Assembly: GCF_007830315.1 (NCBI RefSeq)
Contig: NZ_VLKJ01000004.1
Span: 1-64,000, forward strand
Reading direction: 5' to 3'
From: Novosphingobium taihuense
GTDB lineage: Bacteria > Pseudomonadota > Alphaproteobacteria > Sphingomonadales > Sphingomonadaceae
Length of the DNA: 64,000 nt
Shown: in pieces, positions 11,503-20,984 of the stretch
Layout of the letters: the number at the start of each line of letters is the position of its first letter
How positions within the stretch are numbered: the first letter of the stretch is position 1
Program-made: the position numbers and the translations under genes
The notes under the pieces: generated by a model
What the model was told of the DNA's origin: nothing
The model's input: the letters and a program-made list of their open reading frames with translations, nothing else
Database searches by the model: none

Positions 11503-12209
11503 TTTCTCTGCAGTTCGGCCATTTGCGGATGGCGGACGAAAATCGTTGTAGCGACGAGCACGACGCCGGCGGTTACCAGCAAGGTGGGACCAAGGCCGAG
11601 GGTGTGAAAGATCAGCGCACCAGCCGCGGCACCGGCAAAGATGGCGAGCACGGCACCGAGCCGCGCGGGAAGGTTCGATGTCGTGCCCGAGGCAGGTCGG
11701 GAATCGGCCGCTATACCGGTGATGGTCAGGGTCAGGACGGTCGTTGTAAGATCGGGCACCTTGAGTTGCCGCACGATGGCGTTGCGGAAGCCCATAGCGC
11801 CCGCTGTCAGGGCGATGATGCAGGGCAGGAGTACGGTAGAATCGGGCGCCCCCATCTTCGCAGCGTAGAGGCCAAGCAGCCCGGCGAGGAACAGCAGGCA
11901 GCTTTCGATCGCCGCCGCGAGAACCAGCCAATGGTTGAGCCGGGGCGTCCCGTTGCTGCGCCACAGCCGGCCTGCGATGGCCGCACCGGCCATGAATGCG
12001 GCGAGCGCCACCACATAGCTCAGCGGGTGGAACCCCGGTGAGCCTACCGTGGCAAAGGCGAGGAACACGACATTACCCGTCATGTTCGCGGTAAAGACCT
12101 TGTCCATGCCGAGGATGCTGGCCGCGTCGACCATGCCGGTCGTGGCGGAAAGGACGAGCAGCAGGCGGAACAATGGCGCCGGCGTCTTCAGTGGCACGCT
12201 CTGATTCAT
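11499..12209 (-). CDS. YoaK/DUF1275 membrane protein
   Basis: This 236-residue inner-membrane protein has about six hydrophobic helices. The N-terminal LSATTGMVDAASILGMDKVF and the TANMTGNVVFL motif are the DUF1275 (YoaK) signatures. Biochemical function is unknown; the family is sometimes linked to transport. AAGGAG precedes ATG 12209 by 4 nt. The stop overlaps the alginate-export start (ATGA), so the two are coupled. Confidence 0.88.
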   Translation of the reverse strand: MNQSVPLKTPAPLFRLLLVLSATTGMVDAASILGMDKVFTANMTGNVVFLAFATVGSPGFHPLSYVVALAAFMAGAAIAGRLWRSNGTPRLNHWLVLAAAIESCLLFLAGLLGLYAAKMGAPDSTVLLPCIIALTAGAMGFRNAIVRQLKVPDLTTTVLTLTITGIAADSRPASGTTSNLPARLGAVLAIFAGAAAGALIFHTLGLGPTLLVTAGVVLVATTIFVRHPQMAELQRK

Positions 12210-12238
12210 CTCATCTCCTTCGCGCACCCGGGAAATCG

Positions 12239-12667
12239 TCAGGGTCGTCGTTGTCTCCGGGCATGCTCGGCAACCAGCGCGGCAAGGACGAACCCTCCGA
12301 CGAGGCCGACATGTTCGAAGAAGGCGTTGGTCGCCGCGAAGCGCTCCTGTCCTTCCATGGTCCAGAAGGCGTTGGCGACGAAGGCTGCGAGCAGGGTGAA
12401 CGTGCCCAGCATTCCCGCCCCCAGCCAGACCATCCGGCCCCACAGGATCAGCAGGGGGCCGACGATTTCGACCGCGATGACAAGGCCCGCCCAGAGCGCG
12501 GGCGGATTCATCCCGAAATGCGCCTGTTCTGCGACGGCCGCGGGCCAGTCTGCCAGCTTGACCACGCCGCCGATCAGGTACGCCCCGACCAGCAGCAGCC
12601 GGGCGAGGAACCATGTCGGCGGCCAGTCGAGCACGGCATGGATCAGGCGAGGTTCGGCATCGCGCAT
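12239..12667 (-). CDS. DoxX-family membrane protein
   Basis: This 142-residue protein has four predicted TM helices, starting with FLARLLLVGAYLIGGVVKLADW. The pattern R-x(4-8)-G-x(4)-G-x-x-KL is that of DoxX/MauE-like proteins, which act with redox or thiol systems in several bacteria. The start is ATG 12667, 4 bases after the amidohydrolase stop, which places it in the same transcript. The function is not defined. Confidence 0.85.
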   Translation of the reverse strand: MRDAEPRLIHAVLDWPPTWFLARLLLVGAYLIGGVVKLADWPAAVAEQAHFGMNPPALWAGLVIAVEIVGPLLILWGRMVWLGAGMLGTFTLLAAFVANAFWTMEGQERFAATNAFFEHVGLVGGFVLAALVAEHARRQRRP

Positions 12668-12671
12668 GGGA

Positions 12672-14621
12672 TCATACTGCCCAGCAGCCGCAGCCCAGCG
12701 CACCCCAGAAGCTTTGGACGTCAGACGAGGGAACATTGGCGGCGAGCGCGGCTGCGTGGTCGTGGCCGTGGACGCTGCAGGCTGTGGCGCAGCCGCACGC
12801 GCTGGCCAGCTTTGCCGTCGTTTCCGGCTCGCGGTAGTAGCCGCCGAAGGTGCGGACGGGGGACCAGTCCGGCATCGGTGCGGGCAGGGCAGGGGCAAGC
12901 GGCCCGAAATCGCCTTCGCCATGGACGACCTTGCCGCCCAGCAGGGTGAGCACGGCGCGGATGTGCGGAATGTCCGTCTCGGGCACTGTGAAGTAGTCCG
13001 CCGACAGCAGGGCGCAGTCGGCAAGCTGGCCCGGCTTGATCTGGCCTTTCTTGCCCACTTCGCTGGAGAACCACGTGTTCTCGTGCGTCCACATCGCCAG
13101 CGCCTTCTCGCGGCTGACCCGGTTTGCACCGGGATAGAGCAAAAGACCGCCCACCGTCCGCCCGTTGACCAGCCAGGACAGCGAGACCCATGGGTTGTAG
13201 CTCGCAACGCGCGTGGCATCGGTGCCTGCACCGACCGGGATGCCCGCCGCGATCATCCGCGCGATCGGCGGGGTGCGCTCTGCTGCGCGGCGGCCATAGC
13301 GTTCGATGAAGTATTCGCCCTGATAGGCCATGCGGTGCTGCACCGCGATGCCGCCACCCAGCGCTGCGATGCGGTCGATGTTGCGCTCGCTGATCGTCTC
13401 GGCATGATCGAAGAACCAGTTGATGCCGGTGAGCGGCACGTCGCGGTTGACCTTTTCGTAGACGTCGAGCGCGCGGCCGATGGTTTCGTCGTAGGTCGCG
13501 TGCAGGCGCCACGGCCAGCGGTTTTCGGCCAGCAGACGGATCACCGGCTCGAGATCGCCTTCCATCGACGGCGGCATGTCTGGCCGCGCCACGCGGAAGT
13601 CCTCGAAGTCGGCGGCGGAATAGACGAGCATTTCGCCCGCGCCGTTGTGGCGATAGGTATCGTCGCCCTGCCCCGGCGTGACCTGCTTCACCCAGCCAGC
13701 GAAGTCGGCCAGTTCCTCCTTCGGCTTCTGCGTGAACAGGTTGTAGCTGATGCGCACGGTCAACTGGCCGTCGTCGTGCAGCTTCTCGATCACGTGGTAA
13801 TCTTGTGGGTAGTTCTGGAACCCGCCGCCTGCGTCGATCACGCTGGTCACGCCGAGCGAATTGACCTCGCGCATGAAGTGGCGGGTGGAATTGATCTGGT
13901 AGTCTTCGGGCAGCTTGGGGCCCTTGGCCAGCGTCGAATAGAGGATCGTGGCGTTGGGCTGCGCCAGCAGCAGCCCGGTGGGATTGCCAGCGGCATCGCG
14001 CACGATCTCTCCGCCCGGAGGGTTCGGCGTGTCCTTGCCATAGCCCACCACGCGCAGAGCGGCAGCATTGAGCAGGGCGCGGTCATAAAGGTGGAGGATG
14101 AACACCGGCGTATCGGGGGCGACTGCATTGAGTTCGGCGAGCGTGGGCAAGCGCTTTTCGGCGAACTGGTGTTCGGTGAAGCCGCCGACGACGCGCACCC
14201 ACTGCGGCGCGGGTGTACGATCGACCTGCGCTTTCAGCATCGCCATGGCATCGGCGAGCGTCGGCACGCCATCCCAGCGCAGCTCCATGTTGAAGTTCAG
14301 CCCGCCCCGGATGATGTGCATATGGCTGTCGATCAGTCCGGGGATCATGCGTCGGCCCCGGGCGTCGATCACTGCGGCATCGGGCGCTGCGGCGCGCACG
14401 TCCTGTTCTGAGCCAACCGCGAGAAAGCGTCCGTCGCGGATTGCCACGGCTTGCGCGCGGGGGTTCTCGCGGTCGAGCGTGGTGACGAGGGCGTTCACGA
14501 TGATCAGGTCGTCGCGCATTGGGCTTGGCTTTCTGTCGGCGGCGCGGGCAAGGCCGGGAAGCAGGGAAAGGGCCGAGGCGCCAAGCGCCCCGGCCAGCGT
14601 ATCGCGGCGGGTGGCGCTCAT
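12672..14621 (-). CDS. Exported YtcJ-type amidohydrolase
   Basis: This 649-residue metal-dependent hydrolase belongs to the amidohydrolase 3 (YtcJ) family. The Tat-like N-terminus (RR at 5-6, hydrophobic stretch ending GLARA at 22-26) suggests periplasmic export after folding. Metal ligands include H100 and H102 in DSHMH, a later His in RLHATYDE, one in FFDHAET and Asp in GAGTDA. It differs from typical family members in a Cys/His-rich tail of about 40 residues (CGCATACSVHGHDH, then GALGCGCWAV). The start overlaps the XapX stop by 4 bases. The substrate is unknown. Confidence 0.87.
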   Translation of the reverse strand: MSATRRDTLAGALGASALSLLPGLARAADRKPSPMRDDLIIVNALVTTLDRENPRAQAVAIRDGRFLAVGSEQDVRAAAPDAAVIDARGRRMIPGLIDSHMHIIRGGLNFNMELRWDGVPTLADAMAMLKAQVDRTPAPQWVRVVGGFTEHQFAEKRLPTLAELNAVAPDTPVFILHLYDRALLNAAALRVVGYGKDTPNPPGGEIVRDAAGNPTGLLLAQPNATILYSTLAKGPKLPEDYQINSTRHFMREVNSLGVTSVIDAGGGFQNYPQDYHVIEKLHDDGQLTVRISYNLFTQKPKEELADFAGWVKQVTPGQGDDTYRHNGAGEMLVYSAADFEDFRVARPDMPPSMEGDLEPVIRLLAENRWPWRLHATYDETIGRALDVYEKVNRDVPLTGINWFFDHAETISERNIDRIAALGGGIAVQHRMAYQGEYFIERYGRRAAERTPPIARMIAAGIPVGAGTDATRVASYNPWVSLSWLVNGRTVGGLLLYPGANRVSREKALAMWTHENTWFSSEVGKKGQIKPGQLADCALLSADYFTVPETDIPHIRAVLTLLGGKVVHGEGDFGPLAPALPAPMPDWSPVRTFGGYYREPETTAKLASACGCATACSVHGHDHAAALAANVPSSDVQSFWGALGCGCWAV

Positions 14622-14863
14622 GGCTTTTCGTCCGGCTCAGGCGGGATGCCGGTTACCCGTTCGGCGCAGGTGGTCTTCCAGAACGAAGCAACCTCCTGCC
14701 CATGGATCACCCGTTTCGCGAGCGGGACGGCCTGTTCGCCCAGCAACATGCCGAGCAATCCCAGCAGGGCGACCGCGGGAGGGGCGGGCGATCGCGTGCC
14801 GAGCAGGCTGTAGAGGGCACCGACGAGAAGTCCGATGCCAAGGGCTGCGAGGTAGGGTTTCAT
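14618..14863 (-). CDS. XapX-domain (DUF1427) small membrane protein
   Basis: This is an 81-residue protein with two hydrophobic segments. The motif LLVGALYSLLGTRSPAPP followed by LLGLLGMLLGEQ is the XapX signature. The start MKPYLAALG at 14863 is chosen over an in-frame ATG at 14899, because the domain begins there and 14899 would overlap the neighbouring gene. Function is unknown; the family often sits next to hydrolases or xanthosine-type genes. Confidence 0.85.
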   Translation of the reverse strand: MKPYLAALGIGLLVGALYSLLGTRSPAPPAVALLGLLGMLLGEQAVPLAKRVIHGQEVASFWKTTCAERVTGIPPEPDEKP

Positions 14864-14895
14864 GGGCAGGAGGCTCCCGATGGGCCAGTGGGAGA

Positions 14896-15573
14896 TCAAT
14901 GACCTTCGGGGTGGGGTGCTTCGTGCGGGAACGCGCCGCGCTGCGGGGCCTTGTGGACCATGGTATAGGCGTAGTCGACGCCCATGCCATAAGCGCCGAG
15001 GTGCTCGCGCACGATGTCCATCACACCGTTGTAGGTGTCGCGATGCGCCCAGTCGCGCTGGAGTTCGAGCAGGGCGTTTATGGTGGTCAGCGACTGGGCG
15101 CCTGCCTGTTCCATGCGGCGTACGGCAGCGTCATGTGCTTCCTGCGAGGTGCCGCCCGAGGCATCGGTGACGATGTAGATTTCGAAGCCTTCCTCTATCG
15201 CACAGAGCGTCGGGAACAGGAGGCAAGCCTCGGTCCAGAGCGCGGCTATGACGAGCTTCTTCTTGCCGCTGGCCTTGACCTGCGCGACGAGTTCATCGGA
15301 ATCCCAGGAATTCATCGAGGTGCGCTCGATCGGCTTCTGCTGCACCACGTCGAGCAGTTCGGGCCAGATGTAACCGGAAAAGGATTCGGTCTCGACCGCG
15401 GTCAGGATGATCGGCACGTTGAACAGCTTGGCGGCCTTGGCCAGCGCCACGGTGTTGTTCTTCAGCGTCTGGCGGTCGATGCTGGTGACGCCGAACGCCA
15501 TCTGCGGCTGGTGGTCGATGAAGATGAACAGCGTATCGTCGGCGTTGATCAGCTTCTGGGATCGGAAAGACAT
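14896..15573 (-). CDS. Isochorismatase-family hydrolase (YcaC-like)
   Basis: This 225-residue cysteine hydrolase has the family core: the Asp in LFIFIDHQPQM, an intermediate Lys/Glu region, and the nucleophilic Cys in AALWTEACLLFP near 117. YcaC-like proteins have no established substrate. The start at 15573 has AAGGAG about 8 nt upstream and removes 38 unrelated residues present in a longer frame. It sits between Dps (25-base gap) and XapX (32-base gap) on one transcript. Confidence 0.88.
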   Translation of the reverse strand: MSFRSQKLINADDTLFIFIDHQPQMAFGVTSIDRQTLKNNTVALAKAAKLFNVPIILTAVETESFSGYIWPELLDVVQQKPIERTSMNSWDSDELVAQVKASGKKKLVIAALWTEACLLFPTLCAIEEGFEIYIVTDASGGTSQEAHDAAVRRMEQAGAQSLTTINALLELQRDWAHRDTYNGVMDIVREHLGAYGMGVDYAYTMVHKAPQRGAFPHEAPHPEGH

Positions 15574-15598
15574 GGGCTTGCTCCTTGGGAGTGAGGGG

Positions 15599-16081
15599 TC
15601 AGTGGGCCTGGAGGTGGGCTTCGAGGAACCAGAGCTGCTTGTCGGTCTCGCGCGAGACCTGGGTGAACAGGTCCGCGGTATCGGCATCGCCGATCACGCC
15701 CGCCTGATCGATCGCCTCGCGCACGGCTTTGCCGAACGCGCCGAGGCTCGCCGAAAGCGCCTTGAGGTGTGCTTCCCCGCCGGTGGCTTCGAGCGGATAT
15801 CCGTAGAGTGCAGTTGCCGAGGCGGTGGTGGTGACGCGACCGTCCGCGACATGGCCGAGCGTGGTGATGCGCTCGGCGAGGAGGTCGACGAACTGCTCTA
15901 TCTCGTCGTGCACGGCGTCGAATAGCTGGTGCAGCTGGAGGAAGTGCGGGCCCTTGACGTTCCAGTGCGCCTGCTTGGCCTGCGCTTCCAGATCGAGGGC
16001 GTCGGACAGGCGGGCCTGCAGCAATCCGCAGGCCTGCTTGCGCACGTGGTCCGAAAGGTCGATGCGGCTGGTATAGCTCAT
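15599..16081 (-). CDS. dps: Dps-family DNA-binding ferritin
   Basis: This 160-residue four-helix protein should form a dodecamer that oxidises and stores iron with hydrogen peroxide and shields DNA. The ferroxidase ligands are present: HWNVKGPHF (His near 39), then DEIEQFVDLLAERI (Asp near 66 and Glu near 70). The length matches Dps. The start is 4 bases below the stop of the alpha/beta hydrolase gene. An iron/peroxide function here suggests an oxidative-stress role for the operon. Confidence 0.93.
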   Translation of the reverse strand: MSYTSRIDLSDHVRKQACGLLQARLSDALDLEAQAKQAHWNVKGPHFLQLHQLFDAVHDEIEQFVDLLAERITTLGHVADGRVTTTASATALYGYPLEATGGEAHLKALSASLGAFGKAVREAIDQAGVIGDADTADLFTQVSRETDKQLWFLEAHLQAH

Positions 16082-16085
16082 TGCA

Positions 16086-17054
16086 TCAGGCCTTGATGAA
16101 GGCGAGCAGGTCGGCGTTGATAACGTCCGGGTGGGTCGAAGCCATCCCGTGCGGCAGGCCCGGATAGGTCTTGAGCGTGCCCTTCTTCACCAGCTTGATC
16201 GCAAGATGCGCGGAATCCGCGATCGGCACGATCTGGTCATCCTCACCGTGCATGATCAGCACGGGGACGTCGATCTTCTTCAAGTCCTCGGTGAAGTCGG
16301 TTTCCGAGAAGGCCTTGATGCAATCGTAGTGCGCCTTGGCGCCGCCCATCATGCCTTGCCGCCACCAGTTCTGGATCAGGCCCTGGCTGACTTTCGCGCC
16401 GGGACGGTTGAAACCGTAGAATGGCCCGGTCGGCACATCGAGGAAGAACTGGGCGCGGTTGGCAACCAGCGCGGCACGGAAGCCGTCGAACACCTCGATC
16501 GGCAAGCCGCCGGGGTTTGCGGGGGTCTTCAGCATGATCGGCGGGACCGCACCAATCAGCACGGCCTTGGCGACCCGGCCCGGACGGGCACGGGCAGCGT
16601 AATGCGCTACCTCGCCACCACCGGTCGAGTGGCCCACGTGCACCGCGCCGCGCAGGTCAAGGTGATCGGTCAGCGCCGCAACATCGGCGGCATAGGTGTC
16701 CATCTCGTTGCCGGCATCGGTCTGCGTCGAACGCCCATGCCCGCGCCTGTCGTGGGCGATCACACGGTAGCCGGCCTGCAGGAAGAACATCATCTGGTTG
16801 TCCCAGTCGTCGGCGGTCAGCGGCCAGCCGTGATGGAACACGATGGGTTGCGCGTCCTTCGGCCCCCAGTCCTTGAAGAAGATCTGCGTGCCATCCTTGG
16901 TGGCGATCGTACCCATCCTGCGTTCTCCTGAAGCGGGCGTGTCCTTGGAAAGAGCGAGGGACGGCATGGCGGTGAGCGCTGCAACCGCCGATCCGACTGC
17001 AAGAAACTCGCGTCGTTCCAATGCCATGCGCGGATTCGCAGTTTCGTCTGCCAT
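16086..17054 (-). CDS. Tat-exported alpha/beta hydrolase (chloroperoxidase-like)
   Basis: This 322-residue alpha/beta hydrolase opens the eight-gene leftward operon. A twin-arginine signal ([17 protein letters not shown], near 13-29) implies folded export. The catalytic triad is visible: Ser in VGHSTGGG, Asp in HGEDDQIVP and His in LPHGMAS. Overall it resembles the cofactor-free haloperoxidase/esterase group, whose members hydrolyse esters; halogenation is a side activity. ATG 17054 is preceded by AAGGGGAT. A palindrome lies 10 bases upstream of the start. Confidence 0.88.
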   Translation of the reverse strand: MADETANPRMALERREFLAVGSAVAALTAMPSLALSKDTPASGERRMGTIATKDGTQIFFKDWGPKDAQPIVFHHGWPLTADDWDNQMMFFLQAGYRVIAHDRRGHGRSTQTDAGNEMDTYAADVAALTDHLDLRGAVHVGHSTGGGEVAHYAARARPGRVAKAVLIGAVPPIMLKTPANPGGLPIEVFDGFRAALVANRAQFFLDVPTGPFYGFNRPGAKVSQGLIQNWWRQGMMGGAKAHYDCIKAFSETDFTEDLKKIDVPVLIMHGEDDQIVPIADSAHLAIKLVKKGTLKTYPGLPHGMASTHPDVINADLLAFIKA

Positions 17055-17063
17055 GTCGGATCC

Positions 17064-17081
17064 CCTTGTTACGTCACAAGG
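17064..17081 (-). promoter_or_regulatory. Palindrome in the leader of the eight-gene operon
   Basis: CCTTGT-TACGTC-ACAAGG is an 18-bp element with perfect 6-bp arms, between the operon's first start codon and its likely promoter. It could be an operator for the divergent NarL-type regulator or a short mRNA hairpin. No second copy was noticed. Confidence 0.4.
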
Positions 17082-17244
17082 TTGATCCGCTTCGGACCTT
17101 CGCGATACACCCGGTCGGGGGAACCTCCCGCCCGCTTTCGGGTGGCTACCAACCCCCGCAGGTTCGTGATATTCTTCGCGCTGTGGCAAGCACTTGCCTC
17201 GGCTCGCGGGCTGCAGGCAGCATCTACTGGGGACGACTTTGCAC

Positions 17245-17880
17245 ATGCCGGCGGGGAACGATCACCCGATCCGCGTCCTCGTGGCGGACGATCACCCGAT
17301 CCTGCGCGAAGGCGTGGCTGGGATCCTTTCGTTGCAAAAGGACATGGAAGTCGCCGCCGAGGCCGAGACCGGTGCACAGGCCGTGCAACTCTATGACGAT
17401 CTGCGGCCCGATATCGTGCTGATGGACCTGCGCATGCCCGGGATGAACGGCGTCGAGGCGATCGAAAAGATCCGCAGGGCCCACCCCGAGGCTCGTATCA
17501 TCGTTCTCACCACCTATTCGGGGGATGCCAAGGCCCTCGAGGCGATGCGCGCGGGCGCGGCGGGGTTCCTGCTCAAGTCGAGCCTGCGCCGCGAACTGCT
17601 CGATGCGATTCGCGCCGTCCACCGCGGCCAGCGCCATCTCCACCCGGACGTTGCGCAGGACATCGCGCTCCACGCCATCGAGGAGGCGCTTAGCCCCCGC
17701 GAAGTGGAAGTGCTCCAGATGATAGCGGGCGGGCATTCCAACAAGCAGGTTGCATGGCGGCTTGGCGTGGCAGAGGAAACCATCAAGTCCAACATCAAGA
17801 GCATCTTTGCGAAGCTGCGGGTCAGCGATCGGACTCATGCGGTGACGACGGCTGCCAAGCGGGGCATCATTGAACTCTGA
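17245..17880 (+). CDS. NarL/FixJ-family response regulator
   Basis: This 211-residue regulator has a receiver domain (acidic pair in [11 protein letters not shown], phospho-Asp in [11 protein letters not shown], Lys in FLLKSS) and a LuxR-type helix-turn-helix ([20 protein letters not shown]). The start at ATG 17245 is where the family fold begins; an upstream start at 17194 adds unrelated residues. It overlaps the sensor kinase gene by 11 bases and is divergent from the eight-gene operon, its obvious candidate target. Confidence 0.92.
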   Translation: MPAGNDHPIRVLVADDHPILREGVAGILSLQKDMEVAAEAETGAQAVQLYDDLRPDIVLMDLRMPGMNGVEAIEKIRRAHPEARIIVLTTYSGDAKALEAMRAGAAGFLLKSSLRRELLDAIRAVHRGQRHLHPDVAQDIALHAIEEALSPREVEVLQMIAGGHSNKQVAWRLGVAEETIKSNIKSIFAKLRVSDRTHAVTTAAKRGIIEL

Positions 17881-20800
17881 CCGACCGTGCACGGCAAAGG
17901 TGTGGCTGCCGGTGGCAGCTCTGCTTGCCGTCATGGTCGGCCCGGCCTCGATTGGCCAGACCTTGCCTGCCGGGTCGTCAAGTCCGCGTGATGCCGCCGG
18001 GTCGGGCGCCTTGCACGGCTTCAAGCTGCGCCATTGGTCTCTCGAGGAAGGCGCGCCGAGCCGGATCAATGCCATTACCCAGTCGCGCGACGGCTTTCTG
18101 TGGATCGGCGGGGTCGATGGGCTCGTGCGCTTCGACGGGATAACCTTCGAACGCATCGGCCCGCCCCCGACCAGTCCCAACCGCATCGTCGTCGCGCGGC
18201 TCCTCTCGGCAAGGGACGGTGCGGTGTGGATCGGGCTGGCGCGGCGCAAGGGTGTGATGGTCTGGCGCAATGGCCGGCTCGAAGATGCCCAGATGCCCAA
18301 TCCCTCGCGCGAGGTGAACGACATCGCGCAAGGTCCGGATGGCGCGATCTGGGTTACGCGCGGCGGGCGGGGAACGCTGTCGCTGGCGCGCTTTGCCAAC
18401 GGACGCTGGACCGAGTTCGACACATCGTCCGGCCTTCCCGCCGAGCCTGCCTGGAATCCGCTTTTCGCAAGAGACGGCACCCTCTGGCTGACGACCGAGA
18501 GCGGCGTCTATCGCAGGAATCTTGGTGCCTCACGCTTCGAGACGACCGGGATCGTCACCGTTCCGCGCGCAACGCTCGCCGAGGCGGCCGACGGGACGAT
18601 CTGGCTGACCGAAAAGAGCCGCACCCGTCCCATCGCCAAGGGGGCGACGATCCTTCCGGCGCAATCTGGCTTCGCCACGCCATTCGCGATCCGGACGCTG
18701 TTTGACCGTCATGGTGCCTTCTGGGGCGCCACGTGGAGCGACGGCGCCTTCCGCGTCGATCATCTTGCACCCGGCAAGACGGCGCAGATGCTGCGGCTGG
18801 ACACCGGCAACGGTCTGCTGTCCGATCCCGTGCGCGCGCTGTTCGAGGACCGCGAAGGCAATATCTGGATCGGCGGCGAGATGGGCCTCAACATGCTCCG
18901 CCGCGTGCCGATTGCGCAAGCTGCCGGTATTCCGGCCGACCCAGCGACCAACCATATGCTCGCAGTCGATCGCTCGGGCGAGGTCTATGTGGCCGATGAT
19001 CATGCGCTGTTCCGGATTCCGCTGAACGGCGATCCGGTCCGGGTAGGCATGCCCACGCGCCTGATCGAGGCGATCTGCGCGGCAAATTCGGGCGGGATCT
19101 GGGTAATCGAGCGAGGCAGTGCCGTGCATGTGCGCGAGGCGCGCGTGATCCGGCGCTTTGCCATGCCGACAAGCTTTGCCGCCAACTCCTGTGGCGAGGA
19201 CGAGCAGGGCCGCCTCTGGCTACCATCCTTGCAGAGAGGTCTCTGGCTCCTTCAGCGCGGCACTGCCATGGCCTATCCGCAGATCGACGGGGCAAAGGCC
19301 ATTCCCGGCAACGTGGCCGTGCAGGAGAACGGTCGCGCCGCGATCCATTTCCGGGGGAAGCCGCCGCACCTGAAGGACAGCCCATTCGACGTGCTCGCCG
19401 ATGGTGATGTGCCGAGCGGCGGCATAGATGGTTTGCTGCCCTTGGGCGACGCACTCTACACCAGTGGCAATCTCGGGCTCGCTGCGCCAATGCGGCCGGG
19501 GACGCCCTTGCTGTCTGCAACGCGTTATCCCTGGGCAAGTTCGCTCAACGGCATGGTCCAGACGCAGTCAGGCGATATCTGGGCAATCGGCGACGCGGGG
19601 CTTGTCCGACTGAAGTCATCGGCACTTCGCCACGCAATCGCCCACCCCGGGGCGGAAGTTGCCTATCGGCAGTTCGATTTCCGCGATGGCCTGGCAAGCT
19701 TTGCGCAGAAGTCGGCTGGCGCGCAGATCGTTGCCGGAGGCGACGGACGCATCTGGTTTGCCACCCGCAGCAACGTGTCCAGCATCGATCCGCGGATGAT
19801 CTTGACCAATGACCGCCCTCCGGATGTGATCGTGCGTGGTTTCCGGACCGGTCCCGGCACGTTTTACTCGCAGGGCGCACGTCTTCCTGCCGGAACGACC
19901 AGGGTCGAGGTCGACTACACGGCGACGAGCCTCTCCGTGCCCGAGCGGGTGCGCTTCCGCTACCGTCTCGATCGCGACGGCGCAGGATGGATCTCTTCAG
20001 GCCTGCGCACGGCGGCGTTCGATGGGCTCGGCCCCGGTCGCTATCGCTTCGAGCTGCTGGCCGCCAACGAGGACGGAGTCTGGAGCAGTCAGCCTGCGGT
20101 TGCGGAGTTCACCATTGCGAGTGCGTTCCACCAGACCTGGTGGTTCCGGATCGCCGTCGTCCTGGCGGCAGGCGCGATGCTCTATGGCATCTACGAGATG
20201 CGTCTGCGGCAGGTTTCGGCGCGCATCAGAAGCCGGATGGCGGCACGCAACAGCGAGCGCGAGCGCATCGCCCGCGAATTGCACGACACTATGATCCAGG
20301 GCGTGCAGGGCCTGATCCTGCGCTTTCAGGCCGTGGCTGACAGGTTCGCCCACGATCCCGAGGCGCAGGCCGTTCTGCAACCCGCGCTCGAGCGCGCCGA
20401 GGAAATGCTGGTGGAGGGCCGCGAGCGGGTCACCGGCCTGCGCAATGAGCGCACCCGCAATCTGCATCGCGAACTCAATCGCCTGATGAAGAACGAAATC
20501 TACCCTGCAGGCCTGATTGCCCCGCTCGTGGTGCAGCGCACGCCAAGACCGATTTCGGAAAGCATGATCGACGATCTCCTTTCCGTCATCGGCGAAGCGC
20601 TCAACAATGCCGCCTGTCATTCGGGCGCGAGCCGCGTCGACGTGGGTGTCCGCTATGGTCGCTGGGAATTCTCCGCCTATGTCCGGGACAACGGGATCGG
20701 CATCAGCAACGACATGCTGGCAAAGGGTTCGCCCAAGGGGCATTTCGGCCTCCTCGGCATGCGCGAGCGGATGTTTTCCATCGGTGGCAAGCTGAGCATC

Positions 20801-20926
20801 GAGAGCGCCGAGGGTTTCGGCACCACGATCCGCATGACCCTGCCCGCAAAGATCGCGTACAAGCCGAAGCAGAGCAGACTCATGCAGAGGGCCATGGCCC
20901 TCTGGCGCGCGGTCCGGGGCAACTAA
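17870..20926 (+). CDS. Beta-propeller sensor histidine kinase
   Basis: This 1018-residue kinase has an N-terminal export or TM signal, then repeated two-component-propeller blades with GxxWIGG-type motifs (DGFLWIGGVDGLVRFDG near 75-91; EGNIWIGGEMGLNML near 328-342). A Y_Y_Y domain near 680-740, a TM helix (WWFRIAVVLAAGAMLYGIY) and a HisKA_3 H-box (ERIARELHDTMIQGVQG) follow. The C-terminal ATPase has NNAACHSGA and VRDNGIGI. The start is TTG 17870, needed to include the signal segment. The large periplasmic propeller probably senses a ligand or cell-envelope state; which one is unknown. Confidence 0.9.
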   Translation: MNSDRPCTAKVWLPVAALLAVMVGPASIGQTLPAGSSSPRDAAGSGALHGFKLRHWSLEEGAPSRINAITQSRDGFLWIGGVDGLVRFDGITFERIGPPPTSPNRIVVARLLSARDGAVWIGLARRKGVMVWRNGRLEDAQMPNPSREVNDIAQGPDGAIWVTRGGRGTLSLARFANGRWTEFDTSSGLPAEPAWNPLFARDGTLWLTTESGVYRRNLGASRFETTGIVTVPRATLAEAADGTIWLTEKSRTRPIAKGATILPAQSGFATPFAIRTLFDRHGAFWGATWSDGAFRVDHLAPGKTAQMLRLDTGNGLLSDPVRALFEDREGNIWIGGEMGLNMLRRVPIAQAAGIPADPATNHMLAVDRSGEVYVADDHALFRIPLNGDPVRVGMPTRLIEAICAANSGGIWVIERGSAVHVREARVIRRFAMPTSFAANSCGEDEQGRLWLPSLQRGLWLLQRGTAMAYPQIDGAKAIPGNVAVQENGRAAIHFRGKPPHLKDSPFDVLADGDVPSGGIDGLLPLGDALYTSGNLGLAAPMRPGTPLLSATRYPWASSLNGMVQTQSGDIWAIGDAGLVRLKSSALRHAIAHPGAEVAYRQFDFRDGLASFAQKSAGAQIVAGGDGRIWFATRSNVSSIDPRMILTNDRPPDVIVRGFRTGPGTFYSQGARLPAGTTRVEVDYTATSLSVPERVRFRYRLDRDGAGWISSGLRTAAFDGLGPGRYRFELLAANEDGVWSSQPAVAEFTIASAFHQTWWFRIAVVLAAGAMLYGIYEMRLRQVSARIRSRMAARNSERERIARELHDTMIQGVQGLILRFQAVADRFAHDPEAQAVLQPALERAEEMLVEGRERVTGLRNERTRNLHRELNRLMKNEIYPAGLIAPLVVQRTPRPISESMIDDLLSVIGEALNNAACHSGASRVDVGVRYGRWEFSAYVRDNGIGISNDMLAKGSPKGHFGLLGMRERMFSIGGKLSIESAEGFGTTIRMTLPAKIAYKPKQSRLMQRAMALWRAVRGN

Positions 20927-20943
20927 GGCGACAGATCTCGCTT

Positions 20944-20966
20944 CAGGAGTTGCCCTCCTGTCTTCT
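20944..20966 (+). terminator. Weak terminator after the sensor kinase
   Basis: A short stem CAGGAG / CTCCTG with a 5-nt loop is followed by TCTTCT. It separates the kinase from the convergent LysR gene. Confidence 0.4.
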
Positions 20967-20984
20967 GTGACCTGATCTCAGGCG

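Noticed and set aside
9910-11964. 684-residue open frame spanning DUF1275 and the alginate-export gene
   Set aside because: Only its middle part is a real protein. The N-terminal part is an out-of-frame read of DUF1275 and the C-terminal part is read-through after the frameshift.
12327-14411. 694-residue + strand open frame
   Set aside because: Antisense shadow of the amidohydrolase and DoxX genes.
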